Made by a program: the position numbers and the translations under genes
Assembly: GCA_021790675.1 (NCBI GenBank)
Contig: JAJYGN010000009.1
Location: forward strand, 1-36,552
Direction: 5' to 3'
Length of the DNA: 36,552 bases
DNA from: Actinomycetes bacterium
Lineage (GTDB): Bacteria; Actinomycetota; Acidimicrobiia; Acidimicrobiales; RAAP-2
Notes under the pieces: model-generated
The model's database searches: none
What the model was told of the DNA's origin: nothing
The model's input: only the letters and a program-made list of their open reading frames with translations
In this document: one piece after another, positions 16,675 to 25,183 of the stretch
Position numbering within the stretch: the stretch's first letter is position 1
Layout of the letters: each line of letters opens with the position of its first letter

Positions 16675-18623
16675 CGGGCGTGGCGCCCCTTCGAGCGGCG
16701 CCGGTACGTCCGCAGCCACCACGCCGCGAGGACCAGCAGTGACGCGAGGGTCAAGAGGTACCCGACAACCGACGAGCCGGCGATCCGGACCTGGATCGCC
16801 GCGTGCGCGAGCAGTACCTGCTGGTTCGGGGTGGTCACGTTCACCTGGAGCGTGAGGCTGCTGCCGTGCCGGCTCACCGCCGGGACCCGTACCGACGTCG
16901 TCGGGGCGCCGAGGGTCACCACGACGCTCGAGCCCTTGGGGAAGTGCAGCTGGTTGGTCAGCAGGTGCACGACGGCCGTGATCGTGTAGGGGGCGGTGCT
17001 GTGCAGCGTGATCGGCAGCGCGGTGCCGGGGCCGGCGAGGGTGATGGCGCTCGGGTCGACCGTGAACTTGGCGAGCTGCGCGTTGAGACTGGCGGCGGCC
17101 GCGTTGATGGCGTTCTCGCGAGATTGCGCGCTGCCCGTCGTCTCGGTGCGAGCGGTGGCGACTCGTAGGGCGAAGGCGACAGCGTGGTCGGTGATGGCCT
17201 GGCTGAACGAGTCGACCTGGATGGCGAGCGCGGTGATCGAGTCGACGTTCCTCGCGCTCCAGTGCGAGGGCGTCACCGCGAGCAGGGTGCGGGTGGTGGG
17301 CGAGCCGTCGGTGCCAACGAGCGAGGAGGTGAACGAGGGGACCAGGCTGCTGGCCACGACGAAGGGGTCCGAGGCCAGTCCCGAGGCGACCTGGTTGAAG
17401 AACGGGATCGACGTCATCGCGGCGGGCACGGTCACGACGACCGATCGGCTGGCCGGCGCATTGGGCGCCTCGAAGTGCAAGAAGGCGAGGGTGGCGAGCA
17501 GGATCGCCGCGCGGCGCCCGGGCTCGATGGCGCCGTCGATCGCGAGTTGGTCGAGGGGCTGATCGTCGGCGAGGGCGACGGCCGTACCGGCGCCGGTCAG
17601 GTGAAAGGGGGCGCCCCAGGCGAGGGTCGTGGAGGGCTCGACCGTGAGCCGGCTCTCGGGAACGACGACGTCGGACACGCCGACCGTGCCGAGCGCCGCG
17701 ACCGCCGCCGCCGAGGGATCGCCCTGGAGCAGGACTGGCGCGTCGAGGTACCGACCAGTGATGGCCCCGACCAGTTGGCTCGCCAGGTTGAGCTGGGTCT
17801 TGATCTCGCCACTGAGTCCGTTGGCGGCGAGCCCGGCGAAGTCGACCTGGCGCGGCGGGGCGTTGATGATGCGGTGCAGCGGGCTGGCGACGGCGTGGTT
17901 CAACGCGTCGCGCCAGAGCGTGCCGCGCGGGCCGGCGTCATAGGCGCTCGCCAGCGTCTCGTAGTTCGCACTGACCGTCAGGGGCAGCGTCGGTCGCCGG
18001 CTGATCGCGGTCAAGACCGCTGCGGTGCGAACACGCTCGGACCACGTCCCCGCGCCGAGCGTGGTGATCCAGGTCAGGCGCAGCGGGGTTGAGACGGCCA
18101 CGGACTGGACCGCGACGAGGGACCACTCCACTGTCGTCGTCCCGTTGGCGGTGACGGCGTAGCGAAGCGGGTAGACGCCGTCACAGGTCGCGCCGGCACA
18201 GCTGAGTCGCAGGCGGGGCAGCGGGCCGCATCGGCCGCGACTCGTGAGGGGCTGGCCCGTGAAGAGCACGACGGTGATCGAGCTCGAGCGCGACGCCGTG
18301 CAGTCCGGCTCGAACGAGCCCGTCGAGGCGGCGGCCCGTCCGGCGACGCCGGCGCCCGAGACGATGGGTGCGATCTGTGAGCGCATGATGATGCGCGGGT
18401 AGAGCGCGAGCGTGGCGCGCGTCGAGGCGTTCGGGTGGGCGAAGGCCATCGTGATCTTGATCCTCGCGGTGCCCGAGCTCGACAGGGCCGCCGAGGCGTC
18501 CTGGTGCTCGACGGCGAAGACCGGGGTCGTCGCGGCGCCCGAGGCCGAGGGCCACGTGATCGTCGCGAGGCCGAGGAGTACCACGCTGAGCGCCCGCCAC
18601 CAGGTCGAAAAACGGTGGAACAT
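16671..18623 (-). CDS. DUF6049-type secreted/anchored protein
   Basis: 650-residue protein. A signal peptide (FHRFSTWWRALSVVLLGLAT, then SGAATTP) is followed by a long exported region, and a single C-terminal helix (VVGYLLTLASLLVLAAWWL) ends in a basic tail (RTYRRRSKGRHAR). The layout and its position directly before murJ match the DUF6049 family represented by Rv3909 in M. tuberculosis. Its function is unknown but it is always tied to murJ. The start is the ATG at 18623 because the signal peptide begins there; an in-frame ATG at 18692 would put 23 polar residues in front. It diverges from pcnA. Confidence 0.82.
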   Translation of the reverse strand: MFHRFSTWWRALSVVLLGLATITWPSASGAATTPVFAVEHQDASAALSSSGTARIKITMAFAHPNASTRATLALYPRIIMRSQIAPIVSGAGVAGRAAASTGSFEPDCTASRSSSITVVLFTGQPLTSRGRCGPLPRLRLSCAGATCDGVYPLRYAVTANGTTTVEWSLVAVQSVAVSTPLRLTWITTLGAGTWSERVRTAAVLTAISRRPTLPLTVSANYETLASAYDAGPRGTLWRDALNHAVASPLHRIINAPPRQVDFAGLAANGLSGEIKTQLNLASQLVGAITGRYLDAPVLLQGDPSAAAVAALGTVGVSDVVVPESRLTVEPSTTLAWGAPFHLTGAGTAVALADDQPLDQLAIDGAIEPGRRAAILLATLAFLHFEAPNAPASRSVVVTVPAAMTSIPFFNQVASGLASDPFVVASSLVPSFTSSLVGTDGSPTTRTLLAVTPSHWSARNVDSITALAIQVDSFSQAITDHAVAFALRVATARTETTGSAQSRENAINAAAASLNAQLAKFTVDPSAITLAGPGTALPITLHSTAPYTITAVVHLLTNQLHFPKGSSVVVTLGAPTTSVRVPAVSRHGSSLTLQVNVTTPNQQVLLAHAAIQVRIAGSSVVGYLLTLASLLVLAAWWLRTYRRRSKGRHAR

Positions 18624-18691
18624 GCAGACCCAGGCTACCGTCGCCGTTGGCGGGCCACGGGCCCAACTACCCTTCATGGCGAGTGTTGTCA

Positions 18692-20110
18692 ATGGAGCAA
18701 GCCCACGGACGGCTGGTCGAACTAGCCGATCTGGCCCGTCCCCTCGCGCGCGTCTTCGCCGACGAGGGCTTCTCCCTGTACGCCGTCGGCGGCTCGGTGC
18801 GCGACGCGCTGCTCGGCGAGCCCCGCCGCGAGGACTACGAGATCGACTTCACCACCAACGCCCGGCCCGACGACGTGGCCCGGCTCATGGCCCGCGTCTG
18901 TGCGACGCTCTGGGAGCAGGGACGGGCCTTTGGGACCATCGGGGGCGTGATCCGCGACAACGGCGTCAAGGCCGAGATCACCACGTTCCGCTCCGAGGCC
19001 TACGTCGATCACTCCCGCAAGCCGGCCGTCGAGTGGGGCGACTCGCTCGAGGTCGACCTCAGCCGCCGCGACTTCACCATCAACGCCCTGGCCCTGGACG
19101 TGATCGCGCTGGCCGACGAGACGCCCGGCGTCCAGACGCTCTTTGACTACCACCACGGCTTCATCGACCTGTTCGAGCGCCGGCTTCGCACGCCGACCGA
19201 CCCCGTCCGGCTGTTCCAGGACGATCCCCTGCGGATGCTGCGCGCCGCGCGCTTCGCCGCGCGCTTCGACCTCGCGATCGACCCGTCCGTCGAGGCGGCC
19301 GCCACCGCGATGGCCGAGTCGCTGGCCAAGGTCTCGGTCGAGCGGATCCGCGGCGAGCTTGACCTGCTGTTGCTGACCGCGCAGCCCTCGATCGGCTTGG
19401 ACTTCATCGTGCGCACGGGGCTCGCGGACCAGTTCATTCCCGAGCTGCCGAGGCTGCAGCTCGAGCAGGACCCGATCCACCAGCACAAGGACGTGCTCAA
19501 GCACACCTGGGCCGTGGTGGACAAGACGTCGCCCAACCTCACGCTGCGCCTGGCGGCGCTCTTCCATGACATCGGCAAGCCCAACACGCGCGCCATCTCC
19601 GAGGAGGGGGTCACGTTCCGATTCCACGAGATCGTGGGCGCGAAGCTGACCCGCAAGCGCATGACGGCGCTGAAGTATCCCCAGGCGACGATCGACGACG
19701 TGCGCGAGCTCGTCGAGCTGCACCTGCGATTCCACACCTACAAGTTGGGCTGGAGCGACCGGGCGGTGCGTCGCTACGTGCGAGACGCCGGACACTTGCT
19801 CGCCGAGCTGAACGAGCTCACGCGCTGTGATGCGACGACGCGTAACGCGCGCAAGGCCGCGACCTTCGCCAAGCGGATGGACGAACTCGAGTTGCGCATC
19901 GAGGAGGTTCGCGCCCACGAGGACCTGAGCCGACTGCGGCCCGCGCTCGACGGCGTCGCGGTGATGGCGCTGTTGCAGATCGCCCCGGGACCCATGGTCG
20001 GTCGCGCCCTCGACTTCTTGATGGAGATTCGCCTCGACGAGGGCGAGATCGATCCCGACGAAGCCGCCCAGCGGCTCAAGGCGTGGTGGGTCGAGCAGGG
20101 CCAGACATGA
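18692..20110 (+). CDS. pcnA: CCA tRNA nucleotidyltransferase
   Basis: 472-residue class II CCA-adding enzyme that builds or repairs the 3' CCA of tRNAs. Seen: nucleotidyltransferase motif GGSVRDALLG (33-42), catalytic carboxylates in DYEIDF (48-53), RRDFTINALAL, and the neck motif RMLRAARFAARF. A C-terminal HD domain contains LAALFHDIGKP. The start ATG at 18692 places the family core about 30 residues in; an in-frame ATG at 18647 is possible. A terminator follows immediately. The pcnA-DUF6049-murJ neighbourhood is conserved in actinobacteria. Confidence 0.95.
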   Translation: MEQAHGRLVELADLARPLARVFADEGFSLYAVGGSVRDALLGEPRREDYEIDFTTNARPDDVARLMARVCATLWEQGRAFGTIGGVIRDNGVKAEITTFRSEAYVDHSRKPAVEWGDSLEVDLSRRDFTINALALDVIALADETPGVQTLFDYHHGFIDLFERRLRTPTDPVRLFQDDPLRMLRAARFAARFDLAIDPSVEAAATAMAESLAKVSVERIRGELDLLLLTAQPSIGLDFIVRTGLADQFIPELPRLQLEQDPIHQHKDVLKHTWAVVDKTSPNLTLRLAALFHDIGKPNTRAISEEGVTFRFHEIVGAKLTRKRMTALKYPQATIDDVRELVELHLRFHTYKLGWSDRAVRRYVRDAGHLLAELNELTRCDATTRNARKAATFAKRMDELELRIEEVRAHEDLSRLRPALDGVAVMALLQIAPGPMVGRALDFLMEIRLDEGEIDPDEAAQRLKAWWVEQGQT

Positions 20111-20146
20111 CGAAGCCCCGCCGCTCACTCGAGCGGCGGGGCTTCG
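20111..20146. terminator. Strong bidirectional terminator hairpin
   Basis: A perfect 15-bp stem (CGAAGCCCCGCCGCT with AGCGGCGGGGCTTCG) around the six-base loop CACTCG begins at the base after the pcnA stop. It ends ten bases before the convergent ino1 stop. There is no T-run, which is common for high-GC terminators. Confidence 0.85.
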
Positions 20147-20155
20147 CGCAGTGCT

Positions 20156-21250
20156 CTAGGGCCAGACGGGGTTTGCGGCGGCGTCGTTCGCGAACGCCTC
20201 GACCATGTTGTGGGCCTCGTCGTCGTGGTACTGGATCGGCGGGGACTTCATGAAGTACGCCGAGGGGCCGATGACCGGTCCGCCGATGCCGCGGTCGAGC
20301 GCGATCTTGGCGCAGCGCACCGCGTCGATGATGACCCCGGCCGAGTTGGGCGAGTCCCACACCTCGAGCTTGAGCTCGACGTTGAGCGGCACGTCACCGA
20401 AGTTGCGGCCCTCCATGCGGATGTAGGCCCACTTGCGGTCCAGCAGCCACGGCACGTGGTCGCTCGGGCCGATGTGGATGTTCTCGGCCTCGAGGTGGCT
20501 GCTCTCGAGCTGCGAGGTGACCGACTGGGTCTTGGAGATCTTCTTGGACTCGAGCCGCTCGCGGTCGAGCATGTTCTTGAAGTCCATGTTGCCGCCCACG
20601 TTGAGCTGGTAGGTGCGGTCCAGGGTCAGGCCGCGGTCCTCGAAGAGGCGGGTGAGGATGCGGTGCACGATGGTCGCGCCGACCTGGCTCTTGATGTCGT
20701 CGCCGATGATCGGCACGCCAGCGTCGGCGAACTTCTTCGCCCACACGGGGTCCGAGGCGATGAAGACGGGGATCGCGTTGACGAAGGCGACGCCGGCGTC
20801 GATCGCGGCCTGGGCGTAGAAGCGCTGGGCCTCCTCGGAGCCGACCGGGAGGTAGGAGACCAGCACGTGGGCACCCGAGTCACGCAGGGCCTTGACGACG
20901 TCGACGGCCTCGGCCGGGGACTCCTCGATGACCTCGCGGTAGTACTTGTTCAGTCCGTCCAGTGTCGGGCCGCGCTGCACGGTGACGCCGAGCGACGGCA
21001 CGGTCGCGAACTTGATCGTGTTGTTCTGCCCGCCGTCGATGGCCTTGCCGAGGTCGTTGCCGACCTTGGAGGCGTCGACGTCGAAGGCGAGGACGAACTC
21101 GAGGTCGCTCACGTGGTAGTCGCCGAGCACGACGTGCATGAGGCCCGGGACGTCGTCGCCGGCCTTGGCGTCCTTGTAATACGTCACGCCTTGAATGAGT
21201 GAGCTCGCGCAGTTTCCAACGCCAGCGATCGCCACTCGAATCTTGTCCAT
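20156..21250 (-). CDS. ino1: Inositol-3-phosphate synthase
   Basis: 364-residue NAD-dependent enzyme converting glucose-6-phosphate to 1L-myo-inositol-1-phosphate. This is the first step towards phosphatidylinositol, mycothiol and related actinobacterial compounds. The NAD-binding start is [18 protein letters not shown]. Later segments include [40 protein letters not shown] and the C-terminal [20 protein letters not shown]. The ATG at 21250 has an AAAGGAG ribosome site. An in-frame start at 21277 would lie inside padR. padR is 23 bases upstream on the same strand, a pairing also found in mycobacteria. Confidence 0.96.
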   Translation of the reverse strand: MDKIRVAIAGVGNCASSLIQGVTYYKDAKAGDDVPGLMHVVLGDYHVSDLEFVLAFDVDASKVGNDLGKAIDGGQNNTIKFATVPSLGVTVQRGPTLDGLNKYYREVIEESPAEAVDVVKALRDSGAHVLVSYLPVGSEEAQRFYAQAAIDAGVAFVNAIPVFIASDPVWAKKFADAGVPIIGDDIKSQVGATIVHRILTRLFEDRGLTLDRTYQLNVGGNMDFKNMLDRERLESKKISKTQSVTSQLESSHLEAENIHIGPSDHVPWLLDRKWAYIRMEGRNFGDVPLNVELKLEVWDSPNSAGVIIDAVRCAKIALDRGIGGPVIGPSAYFMKSPPIQYHDDEAHNMVEAFANDAAANPVWP

Positions 21251-21273
21251 GGCGCTCCTTTCTGCTTCTAGTC

Positions 21274-21894
21274 TCACTTCGCGTCTTTGGCGAAGCTGTG
21301 GTGGTTACTGCGTTCGGTGGTCAACAGGCTGTCGATCCACGCGAGGTCCAACTCGACCGCCTGCGCGGCGTGCTGCATCACGCTGCGGGCGTACGAGTCG
21401 AGTTCGTCGTTCGCGGCACCGGCGCGGACTTCGGCCAGGCGCGAGACGAGGTCGGTGCGGCGACGCTCGAGGAGCGCCACGCGCAGGGCGGGGGTGAGGT
21501 ACTTCGCGAGCGCCACGCGCATCGTGAAGTTCTTGCCGTCGTCCATGGTGGAGGGGTCCGCGAGCAGCTCGGCGAACTCCTGGCGACCGCGATCGGTGAT
21601 GCGGTAGACCTTGCGGCCGCGACGTCCGATGCCCGAGGTCGCGCGCAGCGCGCGCAGCGACGCCCGCTCACCCGAGAGCGAGCCCGTCGAGAGCGCGCTG
21701 AAGCGCGACTCGGTGGCGGCCACGGCCTCGACGCTGCCGTGGCGCTCGAGGCGCGCGAGGGCGGGGTAGATCGACCCGAAGGACACGTTGCTCGAGATGC
21801 CGAGGCGCTCTCGCAACTGCGAGCGGATCTCGTAGCCATGATGGTCACGGTCCATGAGCAGGCCCAGAATGGCGATGTCCAACACGCGAGCCAT
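21274..21894 (-). CDS. PadR family transcriptional regulator
   Basis: 206-residue PadR regulator. The N-terminal winged helix begins [20 protein letters not shown], with recognition region [16 protein letters not shown]. An insertion of about 35 residues separates this from the wing ([17 protein letters not shown]). The C-terminal part is the long helical PadR dimerisation domain. ATG at 21894; an adjacent ATG at 21897 is equally possible. It precedes ino1 in one operon, so control of inositol synthesis is a reasonable inference. A 12-bp palindrome ten bases upstream is its likely own operator. Confidence 0.92.
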   Translation of the reverse strand: MARVLDIAILGLLMDRDHHGYEIRSQLRERLGISSNVSFGSIYPALARLERHGSVEAVAATESRFSALSTGSLSGERASLRALRATSGIGRRGRKVYRITDRGRQEFAELLADPSTMDDGKNFTMRVALAKYLTPALRVALLERRRTDLVSRLAEVRAGAANDELDSYARSVMQHAAQAVELDLAWIDSLLTTERSNHHSFAKDAK

Positions 21895-21903
21895 CATATC
21901 AAA

Positions 21904-21915
21904 TCGATATATCGA
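21904..21915. promoter_or_regulatory. Candidate PadR operator
   Basis: TCGATATATCGA, a perfect 12-bp palindrome ten bases before the padR start. A second, overlapping inverted repeat ATATC-aaatc-GATAT is centred a few bases nearer padR. This is an unusually AT-rich patch in a high-GC region between divergent padR and the DUF5318 gene, so it could control both. The binding factor is inferred. Confidence 0.55.
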
Positions 21916-21968
21916 ACGTGACATGTGGGTGGCGGGCCATGGACGGCGGGGCGCTGTAGTCTCACCCA

Positions 21969-22379
21969 ATGGATCGCACGCTACGCACCACCTCGGCCGA
22001 TGGGGCAGTCGTCGAGTTCGGGCTCGTGCGCCACGCGCTGCTCGAGAAGCTCGCCACGGGTCTGCTTCGCCCCGAGGACGTGTGCGACGCGCACCCCGAG
22101 TTGCTGCGCGCGGCGCGAAACATCGGTCGCTCGAGTGGCGAGCAGTGCCCGGTCTGTCACGACAGCGAGCTCGTCGAGGTGACCTATGTCTTCGGTGCTC
22201 GGCTGCCCGCGGGGGGCACGTGCCCGACGTCGCGCGCCGAGCTGGCCAAGCTCGAGCGGCGCGAGGAGCCGGTGCAGTGCTACGCCGTCGAGGTCTGCGC
22301 CGCGTGCCACTTCCACCACCTGGCGAGGCGGTGGGGTGCCGGCGGCCGGACTCGTCGGGCGGTTCGCGGCCGAGCCTAA
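21969..22379 (+). CDS. DUF5318 zinc-ribbon-like protein
   Basis: 136 residues, matching the actinobacterial DUF5318 family (Rv0049-type) in length and layout. Function is unknown. Two cysteine pairs, CPVC (60-63) and CAAC (110-113), plus CHFHH next to the second, suggest one zinc ribbon. The N-terminal half is helical (RHALLEKLATGLLRPEDVCDAHPELLRAARN split over two helices). The ATG at 21969 follows the short padR divergent region. The same DUF5318-padR-ino1 order occurs in M. tuberculosis (Rv0049, Rv0047c, Rv0046c), which supports the call. Confidence 0.8.
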   Translation: MDRTLRTTSADGAVVEFGLVRHALLEKLATGLLRPEDVCDAHPELLRAARNIGRSSGEQCPVCHDSELVEVTYVFGARLPAGGTCPTSRAELAKLERREEPVQCYAVEVCAACHFHHLARRWGAGGRTRRAVRGRA

Positions 22380-22388
22380 AGTTGAGTC

Positions 22389-23210
22389 GTGAGCCTGAGC
22401 GCATTGACCCTGCGCACCCGCAAGCGCCGTCACGGCGCCGAGCCGATCGTCATGGTCACGGCCTATGACGAGCCGGGTGCCCGCTACGTGGACGCGGCCG
22501 GCGTCGACATGATCCTGGTGGGCGACTCGGTCGCCAACGTGGTGCTCGGCCAGGCCGACACCCTGCACGTGACCATGGCCGACATGGTCCACCACGTCAG
22601 TGCGGTGGCCGCGGCGCGCCCGGCGGCCCACCTCGTCGCCGACATGCCCTGGCTGAGTTACCACCTGGGCGAGTTCGAGGCGGTGGCCAACGGCGCCGCA
22701 CTCGTTCGCGCGGGCGCCGAGAGCGTGAAGCTCGAGGGCGGGCGTAACCGCCTGAGCGTGGTGCGAGCGCTGCTCGACGCGGAGATCCCGGTCATGGGCC
22801 ACCTGGGACTGACGCCCCAGAGCGTGCTCGCCTTCGGCGGGTTCAAGGTCCAGTCCAAGACCCGCGAGGCCGCCAACGCCCTGGTCGAGGATGCCCTGGC
22901 GCTACAAGAGGCGGGTGTCTACGCGATCGTGATCGAGGGAGTCCCGGCCGTGGTGGGCACGATGGTCACCGAGGCGCTCGAGGTCCCCACGATCGGCATC
23001 GGCGCTGGTCCGGACACCGACGGGCAGGTCCTGGTGTTCCACGATCTCCTGGGACTCTCCAACCGCAAGCCCGCCAAGTTCGTCCGCCAGTACGCGGACC
23101 TCGGCTCGGCCATCACCGAGGCGGTGTCGCGCTACCGCGACGACGTGCGCGCCGGGACGTTCCCCGACGACTCCGAGGTCTACCCGACGCCCGCGGGCTG
23201 GCTCGACTAG
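22389..23210 (+). CDS. panB: 3-methyl-2-oxobutanoate hydroxymethyltransferase
   Basis: 273-residue ketopantoate hydroxymethyltransferase, first committed step of pantothenate/CoA synthesis (ketoisovalerate plus methylene-THF). Seen: PIVMVTAYDEPGARYVDAAG, the metal-site VGDSVANVVLG, the catalytic-region VIEGVP, and GHLGLTPQSVLAFGGFKVQ. GTG start at 22389, nine bases after the DUF5318 stop. The length is normal. panC and panD are not in the window. Confidence 0.96.
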   Translation: MSLSALTLRTRKRRHGAEPIVMVTAYDEPGARYVDAAGVDMILVGDSVANVVLGQADTLHVTMADMVHHVSAVAAARPAAHLVADMPWLSYHLGEFEAVANGAALVRAGAESVKLEGGRNRLSVVRALLDAEIPVMGHLGLTPQSVLAFGGFKVQSKTREAANALVEDALALQEAGVYAIVIEGVPAVVGTMVTEALEVPTIGIGAGPDTDGQVLVFHDLLGLSNRKPAKFVRQYADLGSAITEAVSRYRDDVRAGTFPDDSEVYPTPAGWLD

Positions 23211-23224
23211 CCAAAAACGGGCCC

Positions 23225-23315
23225 CTGGGCTAGACTCATCGGTCCCATCGGTGATGGGAACGAACCCTGCTGCGTTTTCCGCGCAGCCCGGCACGCCGGA
23301 CCAGAGGGAAAGGAA
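23225..23315 (+). promoter_or_regulatory. rpsF promoter and structured 5' leader
   Basis: A -10-like TAGACT lies at 23231-23236. Two hairpins follow: TCCCATC-ggt-GATGGGA (23243-23259) and GCTGCG/CGCAGC (23269-23287). A CCGG-cacg-CCGG stem then ends just before the ribosome site. Leaders of rpsF operons often bind the S6:S18 complex through a conserved CCG element (family knowledge). The layout fits, but I cannot confirm the motif. Confidence 0.4.
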
Positions 23316-23660
23316 ATGGCCATGAGGCCCTATGAGACCATGATCGTGTTCGACACGACCGTCGACGCACAGTTGATCCAGGTAGCACTCGACCGAGCAC
23401 TCGAGACGATCCGCACCAACGGTGGAACCCCCGGGACCATCGACCGTTGGGGCAAGCGCCCACTGGCGTACGAGATCAAGAAGCGCAAAGAGGGGTACTA
23501 CGTGCTCGTCGAGTTCGCCGGCGAATCGACGACCGTCGACGAGTTGCACCGAATCCTGACCCTCGCTGACGAGGTGCTGCGCTTCAAGATTCTTCGTCGA
23601 ATCGAGCGGACCAGCCGTCGCGTCCCTGCGGCGGCGCGGGCTCGCTCCGAGGAAGCATAA
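23316..23660 (+). CDS. rpsF: 30S ribosomal protein S6
   Basis: 114-residue S6, which binds 16S rRNA together with S18. The opening RPYETMIVFD and the middle WGKRPLAYEIKKRKEGYYVL are typical, and LRFKILRR ends the fold before a basic Ala/Arg tail. ATG at 23316 after AAAGGA; the ATG at 23322 is an alternative. First gene of rpsF-ssb-rpsR-rplI. Confidence 0.96.
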   Translation: MAMRPYETMIVFDTTVDAQLIQVALDRALETIRTNGGTPGTIDRWGKRPLAYEIKKRKEGYYVLVEFAGESTTVDELHRILTLADEVLRFKILRRIERTSRRVPAAARARSEEA

Positions 23661-23669
23661 GGAGAGCTG

Positions 23670-24119
23670 ATGCCTGACAACACCATCACGATCGTGGGCA
23701 ACATCACCCGCGATCCGGAGTTGAAGTTCCTCAACAGCGGCCAGGCTGCGGTCCGGCTGTCGGTGGCGGTGAACCGTCGCTGGCAGAACCGCCAGACCCA
23801 GGAGTGGGAAGAGCGCGTCTCGTACTTCGAGGTGACCGGCTACGGCCCCATGGCCGAGAACGCGGCCAACTCGCTGTCCAAGGGCACCCGCGTGGTCGTC
23901 ACCGGTCGCCTCGAGCAGCGCAGCTGGGAGACCGAGAACGGCGACAAGCGCTCGATCGTCGAGATCAACGCCGACGAGATCGCCCCGTCGTTGCGCTTCG
24001 CCACGGCGACGGTCACCAAGACGCCGCGACCCGACTCGCCCTACCGCGACGCCGAGCGCGCGTCGACGCCCCGACCCAACGAACCCAGCACGTACGCCTA
24101 CGACGAGGAGCCCTTCTAA
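23670..24119 (+). CDS. ssb: Single-stranded DNA-binding protein
   Basis: 149-residue SSB. The OB-fold begins [20 protein letters not shown] and includes [31 protein letters not shown] flexible linker ends in the acidic tip DEEPF, which recruits repair and replication partners. The linker is short for an actinobacterial SSB. Its stop overlaps the rpsR start (TAATG). ATG at 23670 with GGAG upstream. Confidence 0.96.
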   Translation: MPDNTITIVGNITRDPELKFLNSGQAAVRLSVAVNRRWQNRQTQEWEERVSYFEVTGYGPMAENAANSLSKGTRVVVTGRLEQRSWETENGDKRSIVEINADEIAPSLRFATATVTKTPRPDSPYRDAERASTPRPNEPSTYAYDEEPF

Positions 24120-24571
24120 TGCCACGTATCAACAACCCCAAGCCGCCCAAGCGCGCCCCGAAGATCGACACGCGCCGCGGCGTCAAGAAGAAGCCCTGCG
24201 CCTTCTGCCAGCACGGCGTCGACACGGTCGACTACAAGGACCTGGCCCAGCTGCGCAAGTACATCTCGGACCGCGGCAAGATCCGCGGCCGCCGGGTCTC
24301 GGGCAACTGCCAGCAGCACCAGCGCGACGTGACCGACGCGATCAAGACAGCCCGCGAGTTGGCGCTGCTTCCCTACACCCAGCGCACCGTGACCGAGCGT
24401 CGCGGTGGCCGTGGTGGTCGTGACGACCGCGGACCGCGCGGTCCGCGCCCCGACCGTGAGGCGGCCGTGGCCGAGAGCGAGTCGACCGACGTCAGCGTCG
24501 ATGACGCGATGCTCGAGGACGCGAGCGAAGCGGCGGCCGTGTTCATGTCGACCGAGGAGGCTGGCGAATGA
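24119..24571 (+). CDS. rpsR: 30S ribosomal protein S18 with long C-terminal extension
   Basis: 150 residues, against about 75-90 for ordinary S18. Residues 1-88 are a complete S18 with metal-binding C27, C30, C64 and H67 (KPCAFCQHG and NCQQHQ) and the core [17 protein letters not shown]. Residues 89-150 are an extension: a Gly/Arg/Asp-rich part ([18 protein letters not shown]) followed by an acidic Ser/Glu/Ala tail. Frame and stop are sound, because the ATG overlaps the ssb stop and the stop overlaps the rplI start. The extension is therefore real coding sequence, not a frameshift artefact. Confidence 0.93.
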   Translation: MPRINNPKPPKRAPKIDTRRGVKKKPCAFCQHGVDTVDYKDLAQLRKYISDRGKIRGRRVSGNCQQHQRDVTDAIKTARELALLPYTQRTVTERRGGRGGRDDRGPRGPRPDREAAVAESESTDVSVDDAMLEDASEAAAVFMSTEEAGE

Positions 24572-25014
24572 AGATCCTGCTGCGAAGTGATGTCCAGGGA
24601 CTCGGACGCCGCGGGGACATCGTGGACGTGAAGACCGGGTACGCGCGGAACTTCCTGCTCCCCACGGGCGTGGCCCTCGCGGCCACCGACACGATGGAGA
24701 TCCAGGCCGCCGCGATGCGCAAGTCGCGGGACCTGCGCGACGCCCAGAGCCGCGACGCCGCGATGACCCAGCGCGCGGTCATCGAGGCGGCGACGGTCAC
24801 CGTGGCGGCCCGCGCGGGCACCAACGGTCGCCTGTTCGGCTCGGTCACCGAGGCCGACGTCGTCAACGCCCTGCGGACGGCGACGGGGATCTCCCTCGAC
24901 CGCACCGCCATTCACATGGCCGAGCACCTCAAGGAGGTCGGTTCGGCCACGGCGAGCGCGACGCTGTTCGACGGCGTCGAGGCCACGATAACCATCGAGG
25001 TCGTCGCCAAGTAA
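24568..25014 (+). CDS. rplI: 50S ribosomal protein L9
   Basis: 148-residue L9 with the N-terminal signature [32 protein letters not shown] split across strand and loop. A long connecting helix and a C-terminal domain follow ([16 protein letters not shown]). The ATG overlaps the rpsR stop (ATGA). A strong terminator follows. Confidence 0.96.
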   Translation: MKILLRSDVQGLGRRGDIVDVKTGYARNFLLPTGVALAATDTMEIQAAAMRKSRDLRDAQSRDAAMTQRAVIEAATVTVAARAGTNGRLFGSVTEADVVNALRTATGISLDRTAIHMAEHLKEVGSATASATLFDGVEATITIEVVAK

Positions 25015-25031
25015 CGGCCACCTCCTAGGTA

Positions 25032-25066
25032 CGACGACGCGCCGGGTTCTTCCCGGCGCGTCGTCG
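25032..25066 (+). terminator. Terminator of the rpsF-rplI operon
   Basis: A perfect 15-bp stem, CGACGACGCGCCGGG with CCCGGCGCGTCGTCG, around loop TTCTT, 17 bases after the rplI stop. It separates the ribosomal operon from dnaB. Confidence 0.85.
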
Positions 25067-25183
25067 CGTCCGGGGTCGTGTCACAGGGGTGGGGCACTCT
25101 GGGCGGGTGAGGTTAAGCACAGGATTTTCCCCACGTTGTTGTTCTTGCACTGCACAGGCGCCATCGGCGACCGTTGATGTCTT

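Noticed and set aside
15091..16989. Open plus-strand frame of 632 codons opposite murJ
   Set aside because: Antisense of a strongly recognised MurJ. The translation is almost pure Asp/Arg/Glu/His/Gly low complexity.
18722..20128. Open minus-strand frame of 468 codons opposite pcnA
   Set aside because: Antisense of the CCA-adding enzyme; no family features.
22902..24125. Open minus-strand frame of 407 codons opposite panB, rpsF and ssb
   Set aside because: It spans three certain genes and an intergenic gap on the other strand; no recognisable domain.
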